Source: Aricia agestis (taxonomy: Eukaryota > Arthropoda > Insecta > Lepidoptera > Lycaenidae). Taken from it: a DNA stretch of 64,000 bases. A model generated the notes under the pieces. The model was not told the origin of the DNA, searched no databases, and was given only the letters and a program-made list of their open reading frames with translations. Below, in pieces: positions 11,542 through 22,939 of the stretch (position 1 is the stretch's first letter; each line of letters begins with the position of its first letter). Made by a program: the position numbers and the translations under genes. The stretch spans positions 6,819,262 through 6,883,261 of the forward strand of contig NC_056418.1 in NCBI RefSeq assembly GCF_905147365.1, in the 5' to 3' direction.

Positions 11542-11791
11542 CAGTGTGTAACAAAAATAAGTGATAATACTTTAGGGTGCGTACGTGTTCCTTGTAGAGA
11601 GTTCACTGTGAAAGTAGCAACGCTGAAAGACGAATTTTTTGTCACTTTTGTATGGGCAAGGACCCGAGCGTCACGAGTTTCCCCATACAAAAGTGAAAAA
11701 AAAATTTGGTCTTTCAGCGCTGCTGCAGTGAACTCTCTACAAGGAACACGTACACATCCTAAAGTATTATCACTTATTTTGTTACACCCTG
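11542..11791. mobile_element. Tc1/mariner-type MITE (CAGTGTGTAACAAAA family)
   Basis: Inverted ends cagtgtgtaacaaaaataag and its complement ending gttacaccctg, with TA on both sides (11540-11541, 11792-11793). The arms are about 100 bp and include gttccttgtagagagttcac. Copies are at 32825-33117 and 54772-55025. Overlapping ORFs on both strands are by-products of the palindrome. Confidence 0.85.
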
Positions 11792-11989
11792 TATATATAG
11801 CGGTGTTCCAAAATGAATAGAATAACTTGAATAATTACCGCGTCGGTATCTTAATTTTACACTAGTATTTCTATTTCTCAAATTCTCCTCAAAAACGCGC
11901 AACAGAAAGGTTGAGACACTAATTTTGTTTATTAGATGGATTTTGGGGAAACTTAGCAGTAGTGTATGCAACATTTTATCCCGGAATTC

Positions 11990-12044
11990 CCATGGAAACG
12001 GGAACCACCGCGCGCTGTAAACTGAAGTCCGCACGGACGGAGTA
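11990..12044 (+). mobile_element. Helitron 3'-end fragment (CAGCTAGT)
   Basis: The sequence ccgcgcgctgtaaactgaag...cagctagt matches the 3' end of the family at 29733-29967, with the hairpin region partly eroded. Confidence 0.5.
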
Positions 12045-12261
12045 ACAGCTAGTAAAGTATGATATAAAGTTATTTACTCCTAGGACTCCGCTTCACTCAG
12101 TTTATGAATTCCTGAACTAGGCCATAAGCCATCTTGCGGTAGCTTCTATCGTACCCGCAAACTCTGCCTCGGGGAGTGGAGCGCGGAACACCATGGAGTT
12201 TTAGTGGGTATACCGCAGGGGAGTCCCACATACCCCCGCCGATATCTCTAATACGCCAGCC

Positions 12262-12421
12262 CCCGTAGGCAAGTGGCAAAACGCTAACGCTAACGCTAGC
12301 GCTACAAAATGTATGGATTTGACATTAGTATTCGCTAGCGAAGCAATGACTTATGTCAAATCGCATACATTTTGTAGCGCTATTGTAAGCGTTAGCGCTT
12401 TGCCACTTGTCTACAGGCCCT
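12262..12421. mobile_element. MITE, GACAAGTGGCAAAGCGC family
   Basis: Inverted arms around caagtggcaaaacgctaacg and agcgctttgccacttgtc, with a central motif attcgctagcgaa. A second copy is at 41606-41757. The right end continues tacaggccct; the left end is less clear, so no duplication was assigned. Confidence 0.7.
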
Positions 12422-12424
12422 GGG

Positions 12425-13300
12425 ATGCGAAGTTTGTCCCCTTGTAAACAAGGCCATAAGCCACATTAGTATGGAACCATATTATATTTTATAAACCGCG
12501 CATATTGCACGGCAGTCAACGTTTGCATGAAGGACAGTGTTGCAAGTCTGCAAGTCGCAGTTAAGCAACTGCTGCTCTGACGGATCCTGACCTGTATAGT
12601 GTATTACGACTGGAAATGTCTTAAAGTAGTCGTACCAATGTGCCTTCGCTTATATTACATGCTTGTAAATAGGTTTAGGTTTAAAGATATTTATTCTCAT
12701 TAAGACTTACAATATGTCACTTACATGAGAACGAAAAATTATAACAATAAAATATGTTGCGTTAGTCAGTTAGCAACTAAATAATATTCACTCAGTGTTT
12801 AATTTAATATTTATAATTGATAAAATAGGAGAGTTCAATTCTACCCTTTCCAAACACTGAATTATTTGGTAAAGGCAATTTCTTGCCTTTACCAAACAAG
12901 TCTGTGTACTCTGATCTATATGATATTTTCGATTATATGATTTTGGGGCCGGATTTTAAAAACATTGACATTTCGTATGTTAGAAGGTATTTTATTATAC
13001 AACTGTGCTCCTTCAAATGTAAATATGCAAAGAAACCTCAGAAAATCATGGAGAAATAATAAATGTCTAGTCCCCCTCCGCCTTGTGATAATGTATGCGT
13101 ACCATCGGATCTCTCGGAAAGAATTATACATTTTGTATCATACCTTTATGACTATAGTAATCTTTTAACAATTATCATCCACCCACCAGAGTTTAACATA
13201 ACTACAATTACTGTGGCCTTTGAAAACCATACTTGTTACCACGGAAATAACCTTGAGTGTTTGTTCTGTAATTAGATTCCTTAAAATGATGATGTTTATG
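12425..13300. other. no recognisable gene
   Basis: AT-rich sequence with only the short hairpin at 12865-12896. A fragment of the GGGTTCCGTACC family follows at about 13307-13345. The overlapping small ORFs show no family signature. Confidence 0.4.
12865..12896. repeat. perfect hairpin, 14-bp arms
   Basis: tttggtaaaggcaa, four bases, then its complement. No associated gene was seen, so it is not called a terminator. Confidence 0.8.
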
Positions 13301-13544
13301 TTAATTTGTAGGGTTCCGTACTCAAAGAGAAGGTAACATATAGCTTGGCAAAAAAGCGTCTGAACTGGAACTAAAACGTCCACATCCAAATGGCCAATCA
13401 ACTCAATAAATATTTGATAATATCCTTTTTAATAGACTCAATACCATATTGTGTGCTTTTACGTAAAACTCGATAAGTAAGTCTTCTAAACGAATCATAT
13501 ATTATTACACATGATATTTAAAGTGTGCCATAATAATATTATAA

Positions 13545-13605
13545 CTAGCTAAAAGCCGAGCTTTGTGAGGGCTCGCGTCGTTTTTCTGCGTGGAAATTAT
13601 AATCT
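13545..13605 (-). mobile_element. Helitron-like 3' end
   Basis: On the minus strand gagccctcacaaagctcggc forms an imperfect hairpin followed by ttttagCTAG and T, a Helitron-type terminus. The 5' limit of the element toward higher coordinates was not found. Confidence 0.45.
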
Positions 13606-14002
13606 GCAGTTTTTTTCAATATTTTAATATACTTAAACCAAACTTTGACTGACAGATGATAACACATCTTCATATAAATAAAAATTGCTATGTTAAAGCA
13701 CAAATCAATAGGCGAACAAAAACAAAGGAAAAGTGCTCAAGTTATTAAATAGCACCATTTAAAACTCTACATTAAAAATATTTTTTGTACGGAACCCAAG
13801 ACCATAACAGTATGCGCGTGATACTACCTAAAACATTTATCAGACAGGAAAATATATTTCTTTTTTTGGCATTCTAATTTGATATTTATTCTAATTATTT
13901 ATTATTGTAAGAGTTAATTAAATATTATTATTGTTCGAGTAAATATCATACATACAAAATTGTCTAAATCTAAGTCAAAGTAAAAGAGAGCAAATAAAAT
14001 CG

Positions 14003-14443
14003 ACCAAGTGCGAGTCCGACTCGCGCACGATGGGTTCCGTACCCATACAGAGAAAAAATAGGCTAGACATTGTGTTTTTTGTATGGGAGCCCCCCTTAAT
14101 TTTTTATTTTATTTTAATATTATTATTAAATAATAAAGTACACGTATAACAAAAGAATGTGTGAAAAATTCAAGTGCCTATCTCGTGATATTATTGATAT
14201 AGAACGAAAAAGGCCGAAAAAATCACATTTGTTGTATAGGAGTCCCCCTTAAATATTAATTTTATTTTGTTTTCAGTATTTGTTGTTATAGCGACAACAA
14301 ATATATACAATCTGCGAAAATTTCAGAAGTCTAGCTATAGCGGTTCTTGAGATACAGCCTGGAGACAGACAGACGGACAGACAACGAAGTCTTAGTAATA
14401 GGGTCCCGTTTTTACCCTTTGGGTACGGAACCCTACAAATGGA
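14003..14443 (-). mobile_element. GGGTTCCGTACC-family repeat, complete copy
   Basis: Runs from ggcc/gaccaagtgcgagtccg and gggttccgtacccat to a (GACA)n tract and gggtacggaacccta, the reverse of the copies at 8346 and 26393. The internal landmarks ggagccccccttaattttt and ttgttatagcgacaac are preserved. Confidence 0.75.
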
Positions 14444-14562
14444 GTATACTATGATTTATGAGCATATGAGCACCTAACTTGATGTTTGCTACAACATCAT
14501 TGCATCACAAGGAACGCACAGGAAACCCTACATTTTTAGGGATAAAAACTATCCGTTATCCT

Positions 14563-14805
14563 TTCTAGGGACTTATAGCATGTTCATCATCAAAATCGGT
14601 GTATACATCGGCTTACAGTCTGTCAAGAAAGTGAAAAAATTAAAAAGTGGCAACATCGTAGTGTCATCCCTATCAAATCAATCTAAGAAAAAAAGGATGA
14701 CACTACGATGTTGCCACTTTTTAATTTCTTCACTTTCTTGACGGACTATATATGCGTGAATACATAACCGACAGACAGACACACTTTCGCATTTGTAATA
14801 TTGTT
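14563..14805 (-). mobile_element. (GTCT)n Helitron-like element, split by a MITE
   Basis: Left part 'tctagggacttatagcatgt...caaaatcggt' and right part 'gcgtgaatacataaccgaca...cactttcgcatttgtaata' are both recognisable pieces of the family at 21852-22064. The MITE at 14617-14748 lies between them. Confidence 0.65.
14617..14748. mobile_element. palindromic MITE (AGTCTGTCAAGAAAGTG family)
   Basis: Arms of about 55 bp include taaaaagtggcaacatcgta and gtgtcatcc around a short A-rich loop. A second copy is at 39161-39297. Flanking TA dinucleotides are compatible with a TA duplication. Confidence 0.8.
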
Positions 14806-15091
14806 CATAAAGTTCCCGTGATGTTCGCGTTACTTGACTCTGTGTTGAGCGAGTTTCAAGGACAAAAGTTCTCTACTGTATAATTTTAACACTGTGGCAT
14901 TAGCCAGGTTATCTCGTGATACGCGCTGATAAGAGGTAGAAGGTTACGACCCACGGCATCACTCATCACTTATTTTATCGTGTTATTTATTGGTTCAGTT
15001 TTAAATCGCACTATTTACGTCGTGGTAATATTATTTCTTATAGATACTCGTATCTATCAATAATACATTGCAATCGAGACTTAACATTATA

Positions 15092-16281
15092 CAGTGTGTT
15101 TGTGTAAACACCGTTATCCTTGAAAACATCAAATGAGCCCGTCAAAATGAACAACTTTTTCTATGAGAACAATGCTGGGAACTCAAAAAAAAAACCGGCC
15201 AAGTGCGAGTCGGACTCGCGCACCGAGGGTTCCGTACAAACCTGCAAGGTTTACAAAGTTCGTTCATTACGACAATCGAGTCATAACTATGGTATTTTTA
15301 TTGCAAAATGAAATTCATAACATTACAATGGGGAAAGATGGAGGAGCATAAATTTAAGACAAAGATCTCTTTATCGTTTAAGTAATAGCTCTACGCGTTC
15401 ATGAGGAAAAAAGTAATAAGTTTATATTTATTAAAAAATATATATTTTGTAATGTAACTAAAAATTTAAGGTTTTCGGAATTTTTCCTTTATGTGTGCTA
15501 TAAAACGTTGCTTCATGCCAAATTTCAAGATTCTAGGTCGACTGGAAGTACGGTTTTGATTCCCTTGCGAGTACTTGCGAGTTTCAAAATATGCAGCTTA
15601 AATTGCTGTTTCTTTTGATTGCGTTGACATAGAAGTTTGATTTTGTTACAGCTTAAAGGTATTATAGACCTGAGTATTTGGTATGAATTTCAATTTAATA
15701 CCTCTACGCGTTTATGAGGAAATGGGTAGTAAGTTTAAAATTATTAAAAAAAAATATATTATGTGATGTAACTAAAAATTTATGGTTTTCGTAATTTTTC
15801 CTTTATCTATGCTATAAGACGTTGCTTCGTACCAAATTTCAAGATTCTGAGTTCACGGGAAGCACCCTGTAGGTTTTGATTCCCTTGCAAGTGTCGAAAA
15901 TTTGCGGCATAAACGGCTGTATCTTTTGATTGCGTTGGCTTAGAAGTTTGATTTTTTCACAGCTTCAAGGGACAGTAGACCTGAGTAATTGATATAAATT
16001 TCAGCTTCATACCTCCACGCGTTCCTGAGAAAAAGGGTCTTGACAGACGGACGGACGGACAGACGGACAACAAAGTGATCCTATAAGGGTTCCGTTTTTT
16101 CCTTTTGAGGTACGGAACCCTAAAAACCGTCTTCATATCCATACAAATTGCCGATCCGGGCATCCGTATGGGTATGAAGAGTGAAGACGGCATTTCTTTT
16201 TGTGTTCTCAGCATTGTTCTCATAGAAAAAGTTGTTCATTTTGATGGTTTCAAGGATAACGATGTTTACACTAACACACTG
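15092..16281. mobile_element. composite element with ~95-bp TIRs and TA duplication
   Basis: The left arm (15092-15187) and right arm (about 16193-16281) are inverted copies: cagtgtgttt.tgtaaacac, ccgttatccttgaaa, caactttttctatgagaaca. TA flanks both sides (15090-15091, 16282-16283). Most of the interior is an inserted GGGTTCCGTACC-family repeat, leaving a short original core (16127-16192) with its own ccgtcttca/tgaagacgg repeat. No transposase is present. Confidence 0.75.
15187..16126 (-). mobile_element. long GGGTTCCGTACC-family repeat inside the composite element
   Basis: Starts ccggccaagtgcgagtcgga and ends tgaggtacggaacccta after a (GGAC)n tract at 16036-16068. The interior differs from the short subfamily and contains two diverged copies of a roughly 330-bp segment ('ctacgcgttcatgagg', 'atgctataaaacgttgcttc', 'cttttgattgcgttg'), near 15385-15690 and 15705-16030. 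Confidence 0.65.
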
Positions 16282-16283
16282 TA

Positions 16284-16450
16284 TATGAGAAAGTGTGTCT
16301 GTCTGTTACTTCTTCACGCCTGAACCGCTGAACTGATTTTGATGAAATTCGGCACGGAAAATGGCATAGGATGCTGTTTATCCCGGAAAAATGTGCGGTT
16401 CCCGCGCGATCGACGACTTTAGGCGCAATGGAGTTGCGGGTATCATCTAG
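16284..16450 (+). mobile_element. (GTCT)n Helitron-like element, 5' truncated
   Basis: Contains gaaagtgtgtctgtctgtta, cacgcctgaaccgctgaact, tatcccggaaaaatgtgcgg, the GCAAtGGAGTTGC hairpin and CATCTAG before T. It abuts the composite element at 16281. Confidence 0.75.
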
Positions 16451-16512
16451 TGACTAGTTCTATAACAAATTGCAATAAACAATATTTGTAAAATAAATTA
16501 TATTAAGACTTT

Positions 16513-16857
16513 AACGTGGGAGAACCATGCTTCGGCCCGAATGGACCGGCTCAACCGGAGAAATACCACGTTCTCACAGAAAACCGGCGTGAAACAGCGC
16601 TTGCACTGTGTTTCGCCGAGTGAGTGAGTGTACCGGAGGCCCAATCCCCTACCCTTTTCCCTACCCTGCCCTCCCTTATTTCCTTCCCTACCCTCCCCTA
16701 TTCCCTTCCCTACCCTCCCCTGTTACACTATTCCCTCTTAAAAGGCCGGCAACGCACCTGCAGCTCTTCTGATGCTGCGAGTGTCCATGGGCGATGGAAG
16801 TTGCTTTCCATCAGGTGACCCGTTTGCTCGTTTGCCCCCTTATTTCATTAAAAAAAT
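16513..16857 (+). mobile_element. SINE-like poly-A retroelement (ccggtcgagccgg family)
   Basis: Plus-strand copy from acgtgggagaaccatgcttc, through ggctcaaccggagaaatacc, the CCCT-rich tract, ggccggcaacgcacctgcag and gtgacccgtttgctcgtttg, to a short A run. The apparent ORF is read through the C-rich tract and is not a gene. Confidence 0.8.
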
Positions 16858-17249
16858 ACCCACTATTTTCGACGCTAATTAGTCAAGGAGAGAATTTTGA
16901 CGTCGTTATGTATTCGTAACAATTCTCTTTCTATAATAGTATAATAATTCTATAGGCAATAATATTAGTAGGTACTTACAGTAGCTTCTGATAAGATATT
17001 AGAGGGTATTCACACACGGGGAAATACCTCTACCACCTCTACTCCCGATTTATATTTAGCCTATATTATTTGAGTGATTATTATTATGAGTTTCAAAAGT
17101 TTCAAAGTATTGGTCTATTTTTAAGTACCTATTATAATATTTTGTACTTCAGTTTTTCTTGAGATGGATAGATGGATGGTATCTTATACATATTTAGCGT
17201 GGTATGGGTCCCCACTACCCCTGACATATCTAGTACAGAAGAACACAGC

Positions 17250-17404
17250 CTTGTTTTTTTTATCAAGAAGATAAAAAAACAAGCCCTGGCCACATTACAT
17301 GTTTTTTTTAACTAATAGCGTTTTCGGCATCTAGAACTGCCCCAGGCAGGGCAGGCAGGGCGGGCCGGACGGATACGAAAATAGCCGAAGACTTCGGCTA
17401 TTTT
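17250..17404. repeat. two hairpins flanking a GGCAGGGC tract
   Basis: Hairpin 1: ttgttttttttatc/gataaaaaaacaag (about 17251-17283). Hairpin 2: aaaatagccgaag and its perfect complement with one loop base (17378-17404). Between them lies a short GC-rich repeat, caggcagggcaggcagggcg. Function unknown. Confidence 0.7.
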
Positions 17405-17801
17405 AAACTTCCCGAAGTTTAAATTAAGAACATAAATTACGTATTGCACTAGTACTAAGTCTACGTGCTATTGTGGTGCTATTCAATAGGACCCAGACTG
17501 GCCTACGGTTGCGTTAGATTGAGAGAAGTGGAAGACTTTGGGGGAAGCCTTTGCCCAGCAGTGGGACAGCCTATTAGTCTCTTTAAAAAAACTCACGTGT
17601 TTTAGATGAATCACGTGTTTGGGCATCTACATCGCAATTGTCATGATTAACTTTTAATTACCCACCCTTAGAAAGTTAAATACATTCTATTGTTTTTTTA
17701 ATAAACCAATTAATGATCATCACAGAATATCCATAATTAATACCATTAAGTAAATTACGTTTTCCGGAAAATCTTTGGATTTACCGTTTATAGTTTTAGC
17801 A

Positions 17802-18871
17802 TCCTACTAATATTATAAAGGCGAAAGTTTGTTTGGATGTATGGATGTGTGGATGTATGGATGTGTGGATGTATGGATGTTTGTTACACTTTCATGCAAA
17901 AACTACTGAACGGATTTTGATGAAACTTTACAATAATATAGCTTATACATCAGAATAACACATAGGCTACAATTTTAACCGACTTTCAAAATGGGGGAGG
18001 TGTTATGTTTGTTTTCTTATGTTCAACGATTACTCCGCCGTTTGTTAACCAATTTTCAAAATTTTTCTTTTGGTATATAGGGTATCATCCCAATTTGGTA
18101 TTATATTCACAAAAGTGGTGATCTGATGAAGGATGCATAAGTAATCGAGGGAACTCCTCAAAATTTATATGGAAACATGTGGTGACTTCGGTTTCGTGAG
18201 AAGTATTCTAAGCATATGCTACCAACAAGTAAGATTTTGCACCGAGGTATACCTGGTATACCGTGGTTCGGAAGGTGCTGAGAGAACTCCTGATTTTTTA
18301 TAGATACAAGTTTGGGAGTTTCGGCGTTGTTTTAAGAACGGAAAGCATATGCTACTATGCAAATTATATTCATCATCATCATCATCATCACTACCATTTT
18401 ATACCATACATCGTCCCATGGTTATGACTTATGAGCCTATAATGACCCTGTTATTGGTACGTTTCATAGTCTTTTAGATCGAGACTCGAGTTTGTCAAGC
18501 GATAATTGAAAAAAATCTATACTTAATATTGCTTGAGAGTATGTTTGCTTGAACGCGCTAATCTCAGGAACTACTGGTCCGATTTAAAAACTTATTTCAC
18601 TGTTAGATAGCTAATTTATCGAGTAAGACTATAGGCTATATATTATCACACTAAGACTAATACGACCGAAGAAACTCAGGAAAATGTGGGGAAAACGGGG
18701 GAAATATTAGAAATTACGAACTACTGGAGCAATTTTTATGGCAATATTTGGCACAGATATAGAGTAAACCAAGTGAAGGGAGTAGGGACATAAGAGCTAT
18801 TTTTTAAGGGAAAATGTACGGTTTCCGTAAAATTCCTAATTTACGCGGGCGAAGCCGCGCGGGACATCTAG
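17802..18871 (+). mobile_element. Helitron-like element, ~1.07 kb
   Basis: Begins TCCTACTAATATTATAAAGG after A (17801), has a ggatgtatggatgtgtg minisatellite near the 5' end, and ends with the hairpin GCGGGCGAAGCCGC, then gcgggacatCTAG before T (18872). The 3' half matches 37327-37830 in reverse ('gaacgcgctaatctcaggaa', 'gtggggaaaacggggg'). A (cat)n microsatellite lies at 18368-18391. No helicase or Rep ORF survives. Confidence 0.75.
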
Positions 18872-18872
18872 T

Positions 18873-19525
18873 TTAATTATATTTATAATTCATCTTTAAC
18901 CGTCGGAATAACCTATTTGACATCACAACGAAATCCAAAAAAACGCTATTACTTTTTCAGTGTATATTTTTATTTTTTATCTTGACTTGTTCCATGATCG
19001 GATTAATATAATATTTTTATGAGGATAGGCCACTTTAATTTTGCCGCCCCTACGTACGAACTCTGCCGCCATTCTAGGACGCTGCCGCCCCTCTAGGACG
19101 CTAAATGACGCTGCCGCCCATAGGCCATGGCCTATACTGCCTATACATAAATCCAGAGGTGACTTGTTCTTACTATAAAAATAAATATAATAAAATAAGT
19201 TTAATTCAGGTAATAATTATAGAAAAAATATCTTAAACTAGAAGGAAATAATTAATTTAAATATAACTCTGGCGCACCGGATACATGCACGTGTGCATAG
19301 ACCCACCACCCAGTGCTTCAGGAGGGAGCTGTCCAGCTTATCACTGAGTATTTTCAAGATGATGTTGGGGCTGCCGCGCGTTCAGAACATCAGTGATGCA
19401 ATGCGACGTCGCAACACGGTGTGAAAACCGTCAGTGCGTGCGTGCGCAAACATCGCCGATGCACTATGCCATCGCGGAAGCCCCACCAACACCCTGAACG
19501 AAAGGATATTTTTACCCTACAATCC
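18873..19525. other. no recognisable gene
   Basis: Contains short local repeats (gctgccgcccctctaggacg, 19050-19130) and a GC-richer stretch at 19265-19500 with gcgcaac/gatgca motifs. No exon or element could be delimited. Confidence 0.35.
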
Positions 19526-19529
19526 ATTA

Positions 19530-19687
19530 ACGGCCGTTCCCAATATTTGATCTATCTCTAGTTTTGCCCTACTAGAGATAGGAATAGCTCACAATTGACA
19601 TAAAATATGTCTCTAATGTCTAATGTGAGCTATTCCTATCTCTAGTAGGGCAAAACCAGAGATAGATCAAATATTGGGAACGGCCGT
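19530..19687. mobile_element. MITE (ACGGCCGTTCCC family), TA duplication
   Basis: Nearly identical to 10053-10211, 158 bp, with TA at 19528-19529 and 19688-19689. High similarity between two copies 9 kb apart indicates recent activity of this family. Confidence 0.85.
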
Positions 19688-20233
19688 TAGTCACATCCTG
19701 GGGATATATGATGTAGGTACGGACTACGGAAGTTCTGACAGAAAAAAAAGCGAAATCGGTAATTATATTATTTTTCAGTGAAAACTTACCTAACTGGCTG
19801 GCATGTTGATAAGATGTCGGATCTCCAGGCATCGCCGTCTTTACTTCGATCACTTCTTCAATTTAAAGAAAGTTATTCCGGTGTTTAGTAAAAACTTACC
19901 TGAAACAAATAATGTCTTGTTAGTACTTACATTTGTTTTACTTTCTAATAGTTTAATTATATAAAGGCAGGTTAATCAATAACTATAGCGAAATTTTAAT
20001 AAAAATCAAAGAGATTTTAAAAGTTTATATTGAATTTTTCAATAGGTTGAAAGAATCCAAGGCTTTGAAGTGCAAATTTGGTTAGCGTGCAGGTAATGAA
20101 TAAAACATAACTTAGGATGTGTGAAAAGTCAGACCCAAATAACTTTGCAACTTTACTTTTGGATCATTCTAGCAAAAAGAGTAGGTACACATAGATATCC
20201 ATGGTCCATATTATTATCCATACTTCCCATACT

Positions 20234-20400
20234 TCCATACTAATATTATAAATGCGAAAGTGTGTCTGTCTGTCTGCCTGTCTGTCTGTCTGTCTGTTAC
20301 CTCTTTACGCTCAAACAGCTGAACCGATTTTGCTGAAATTTGCTATGGAGATATTTTGAGTCCCGGGAAACGAAACAGAATACTTTCATCTTGGAAAACC
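20234..20400 (+). mobile_element. (GTCT)n Helitron-like element, 3' end lost
   Basis: The 5' end TTCCATACTAATATTATAAA, then (GTCT)n at 20263-20297 and caaacagctgaaccgatttt. After tttgagtcccgggaaa it diverges, with no GTTGC hairpin or CTAG end. Confidence 0.7.
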
Positions 20401-20989
20401 GTACCCCCTGGGGAAACCCCAGAACGGGGGTCGAGACTCGAGACCCCTCGTGAAGTATATTTTTTCCATGCTCGCATGACAAAAAAGGTTGAAAACCACT
20501 GATCTAGTCTCATGTAATAGATTTTACAACAATGATATCAGTGTAATGAACATCCCTGTCGACTCTGAGGTTCGCACAAAGCTTATCTAGTTCATTGAAA
20601 GATTTCCATTATTAGTCCGGTGGCCGGCCGAGCTGGAATTGCTTTTCCATCCGATAGACGATCCAATTAAAACTACGGTGACGTCACAAAAAATATGGCG
20701 GCACCGGTAGCCAATCTGCTCGCGATAAATTGTTAAAAACTTGTCCGTTTTGCCGGCTTTGGAGTCTTTTTTGTGCAGAAGGCCCATGAAACATGTTAAG
20801 GTATATCCTTTGGTAGCTAGTCGAAGATAAACAGATAAAATAGTTATTGGGAAGAAGCCTACAGAAGAAAATATTCTTGTAAAAAAAACATTTCCAACCT
20901 GGTTGGAGCGAAAGAGGAAGTGTATATCTTTAGTCTGTGAAAGAATAATATATTACTGCAATGCTGTCACCCTAGAGGGAAGCACCAGC

Positions 20990-21120
20990 ATAGACGGTAA
21001 ACAAAAAAGTTCTGTACGACGTTTCACAACGTTTCTGTCAATATTCTGAATCGGATTATTTATAGATTATGTGCTGTAGAGCCTTCTGCTCCGACCTTTG
21101 CGTAACATTCCCTATTGAAT
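20990..21120 (+). repeat. diverged copy of the 160-bp unit at 42178
   Basis: Shares gacgtttcacaacgtttctg, caatattctga, tcggattattta and ctctgctcc..cctttac/gcgtaac with 42396-42556. This is an interspersed family of unknown class. Confidence 0.6.
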
Positions 21121-21464
21121 TTAAAAAACAAAAAAACCTTGGTATAAAATCGATATTACCTGCTATATTTTATCGAACCTATTAGAACTGAGTTATTCCA
21201 TCAAAAATGGATCATTAGCGTGGCAAAGGCTATCGCACGCCGTATTCGGACTATAGTTGCAAAACTTCTGAAAAATTCCGAATAATTCCGGAATACTTCT
21301 GGGAAAGTTTCTTTAAATTTGAATTATTCAAAATGAATTTAATAAAAAAAATATGAATTTTTATTTATGCTGAAAAATCGTATTTTGCATCAATCATCGA
21401 TCGCCGCCGCGCATAGAGCGTCGCCCGCCGGCCGCTATCACCGCTTCGCACGCGCCGACTGCCA

Positions 21465-21703
21465 CGGCGAAATATTCGACGGAAACATTCGATTGCGGGG
21501 TACGAATCTTTCCGCGGGGTGAGGGAAAACTTCTCCGGGGAGCATCTCCCTTCCGCACCGCCGTCGCCCGCTCGTACGGGCGAGCGAGTCGTGCGAGCGG
21601 GCGACGGCGGCGCGGAAGGGAGATGCTCCCCGGAGAAGTTTTCCCTCACCCCGCGGAAAGATTCGTACCCCGCATTTGAATGTTTCCGTCGAATATTTCG
21701 CCG
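21465..21703. repeat. GC-rich near-perfect 239-bp palindrome
   Basis: Arms 21465-21574 and 21594-21703 (110 bp each) are inverted copies with only three mismatches by eye. The loop is 19 bases. The arms are strongly GC/CpG-rich (cggggagcatctcccttccg, ccgccgtcgcccgctcg) within AT-rich surroundings. Because of the symmetry, ORFs on opposite strands share an N-terminal MRENFSGEHLPSAPPSP segment; this is an artefact of the palindrome. No target duplication is evident. It may be the core of an unusual MITE, or a source of hairpin RNA. Confidence 0.9.
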
Positions 21704-21783
21704 GAATAATTCAATGGAAATATACGTGTTTGTTTGTGGTTTGTGGTGGTTGAGTGAATTATTTGTTCAGTGGCACATTACGT

Positions 21784-21808
21784 AGAATAGAATAGAATAG
21801 AATAGAAT
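21784..21808. repeat. (AATAG)n microsatellite
   Basis: Five tandem pentamers directly after gtag. Confidence 0.85.
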
Positions 21809-21851
21809 ACGTACTTAAGTAAAATATAAATTGTTTATCTATACCTACTTC

Positions 21852-22064
21852 TAGGTTTAATATTATAAATGCGAAAGTGCGTCTGTTTGCCTGTCTGTCT
21901 GTTACCTCTTCACGCTCGAACCGCTGAACCGATTTGGCTGAAAATTGACATGGAAATACTTTGAGTTCCGAGAAAGGACATAGGATAGTTTTTATCCCGG
22001 AAAAATGTACGGTTCCGGCGCGATAAACGAATTTTGGCGCAACGGAGTTGCGGGCGTCATCTAG
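21852..22064 (+). mobile_element. (GTCT)n Helitron-like element, nearly complete
   Basis: Best short example of the family: taatattataaatgcgaaag, (GTCT)n, cacgctcgaaccgctgaacc, tatcccggaaaaatgtacgg, the hairpin GCAACGGAGTTGC, then gggcgtcatCTAG before T. This supports Helitron assignment of the numerous fragments elsewhere. Confidence 0.8.
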
Positions 22065-22676
22065 TTTTATCATAAATTAGTAATGGCCAATGGGATTGAT
22101 TAATCTATACTTACCTACTGATTACTTACTTATATCCATACTATCCATACTAATATATCCTATTGTAAGTAAATCAGAATAAAAACCATAAAAAATAAAC
22201 GAACTTATATGATTAGGTATTATCAAAGAAAAGTAACAAGCCGTTACCAGCCGCTATTTATCGCTAGTAATGATAATAAGCCAAAAAAGCCGTTTCTCGC
22301 CGCTTGGCTAATAATGTTAGTAACCGGCATCACATATTCTTAGATACACAACTAAAGATAAATAGTTTACAACTTCCAAGCGCAATTTTCCTCGTTATTT
22401 TTGACAATTGAAATATTCCCAAAGTTTCGGAATATTTCGGAATACTTCCGAAGTATTCGACGGGAATAATTCGGAATCTTTCCCGCCAGCATCTATAATT
22501 CGGACACGATCGATATTCAAACTTGCCCTGTGTACTGAAATGCCTGAAAGGCGCGTGTAATGTATGCACATACATTTACACTTTACCCGACTACGACGAG
22601 GTCCAGTGTCCACCGAAGAGTGATTTGCGAGAGAATCGCATTCAACAGTTCTTAAGGAGGTGAACAGACGTGCGAG

Positions 22677-22938
22677 TAAAGGTACAATTCCATGCATCGC
22701 GACAGTCGTAAGCCGCGCGCTACCTACGACTGTCGTCGGCCGCTCGCGACAATAGTCATTGTATGAAAATGTATGGCACCGTTTCTAAAGGTACAATTCC
22801 GTGCATCGCGACAGTCGTAAGCCGCGCGCGACCTACGACTGTCGTCGGCCGCTCGCGACAATAGTAATGAAAATGTATGGCACCGTTACTAACTTTGACA
22901 GGCTTACGACTGTCGCGATGCACGGAATTGTACCTTTA
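22677..22938. mobile_element. MITE with internal 109-bp duplication
   Basis: Terminal repeats taaaggtacaattccrtgca and its complement ending ttgtaccttta. The left end and core (gcgacagtcgtaagccgcgc, cgactgtcgtcggccgctcg, aatgtatggcacc) are present twice in tandem, starting at 22677 and 22786, before the single right end. Confidence 0.75.
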
Positions 22939-22939
22939 G

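Noticed and set aside
16624..16818. Pro/Ser/Leu-rich ORF shared by several loci
   Set aside because: It is translation of the CCCT-rich tract of the SINE-like family; the copies at 26831-27040 and 16624-16818 have the same origin.
21365..21785. Two ORFs on opposite strands with the same N-terminus (MRENFSGEHL...)
   Set aside because: The shared sequence comes from the palindrome at 21465-21703 read from both sides; there is no domain or splice support.
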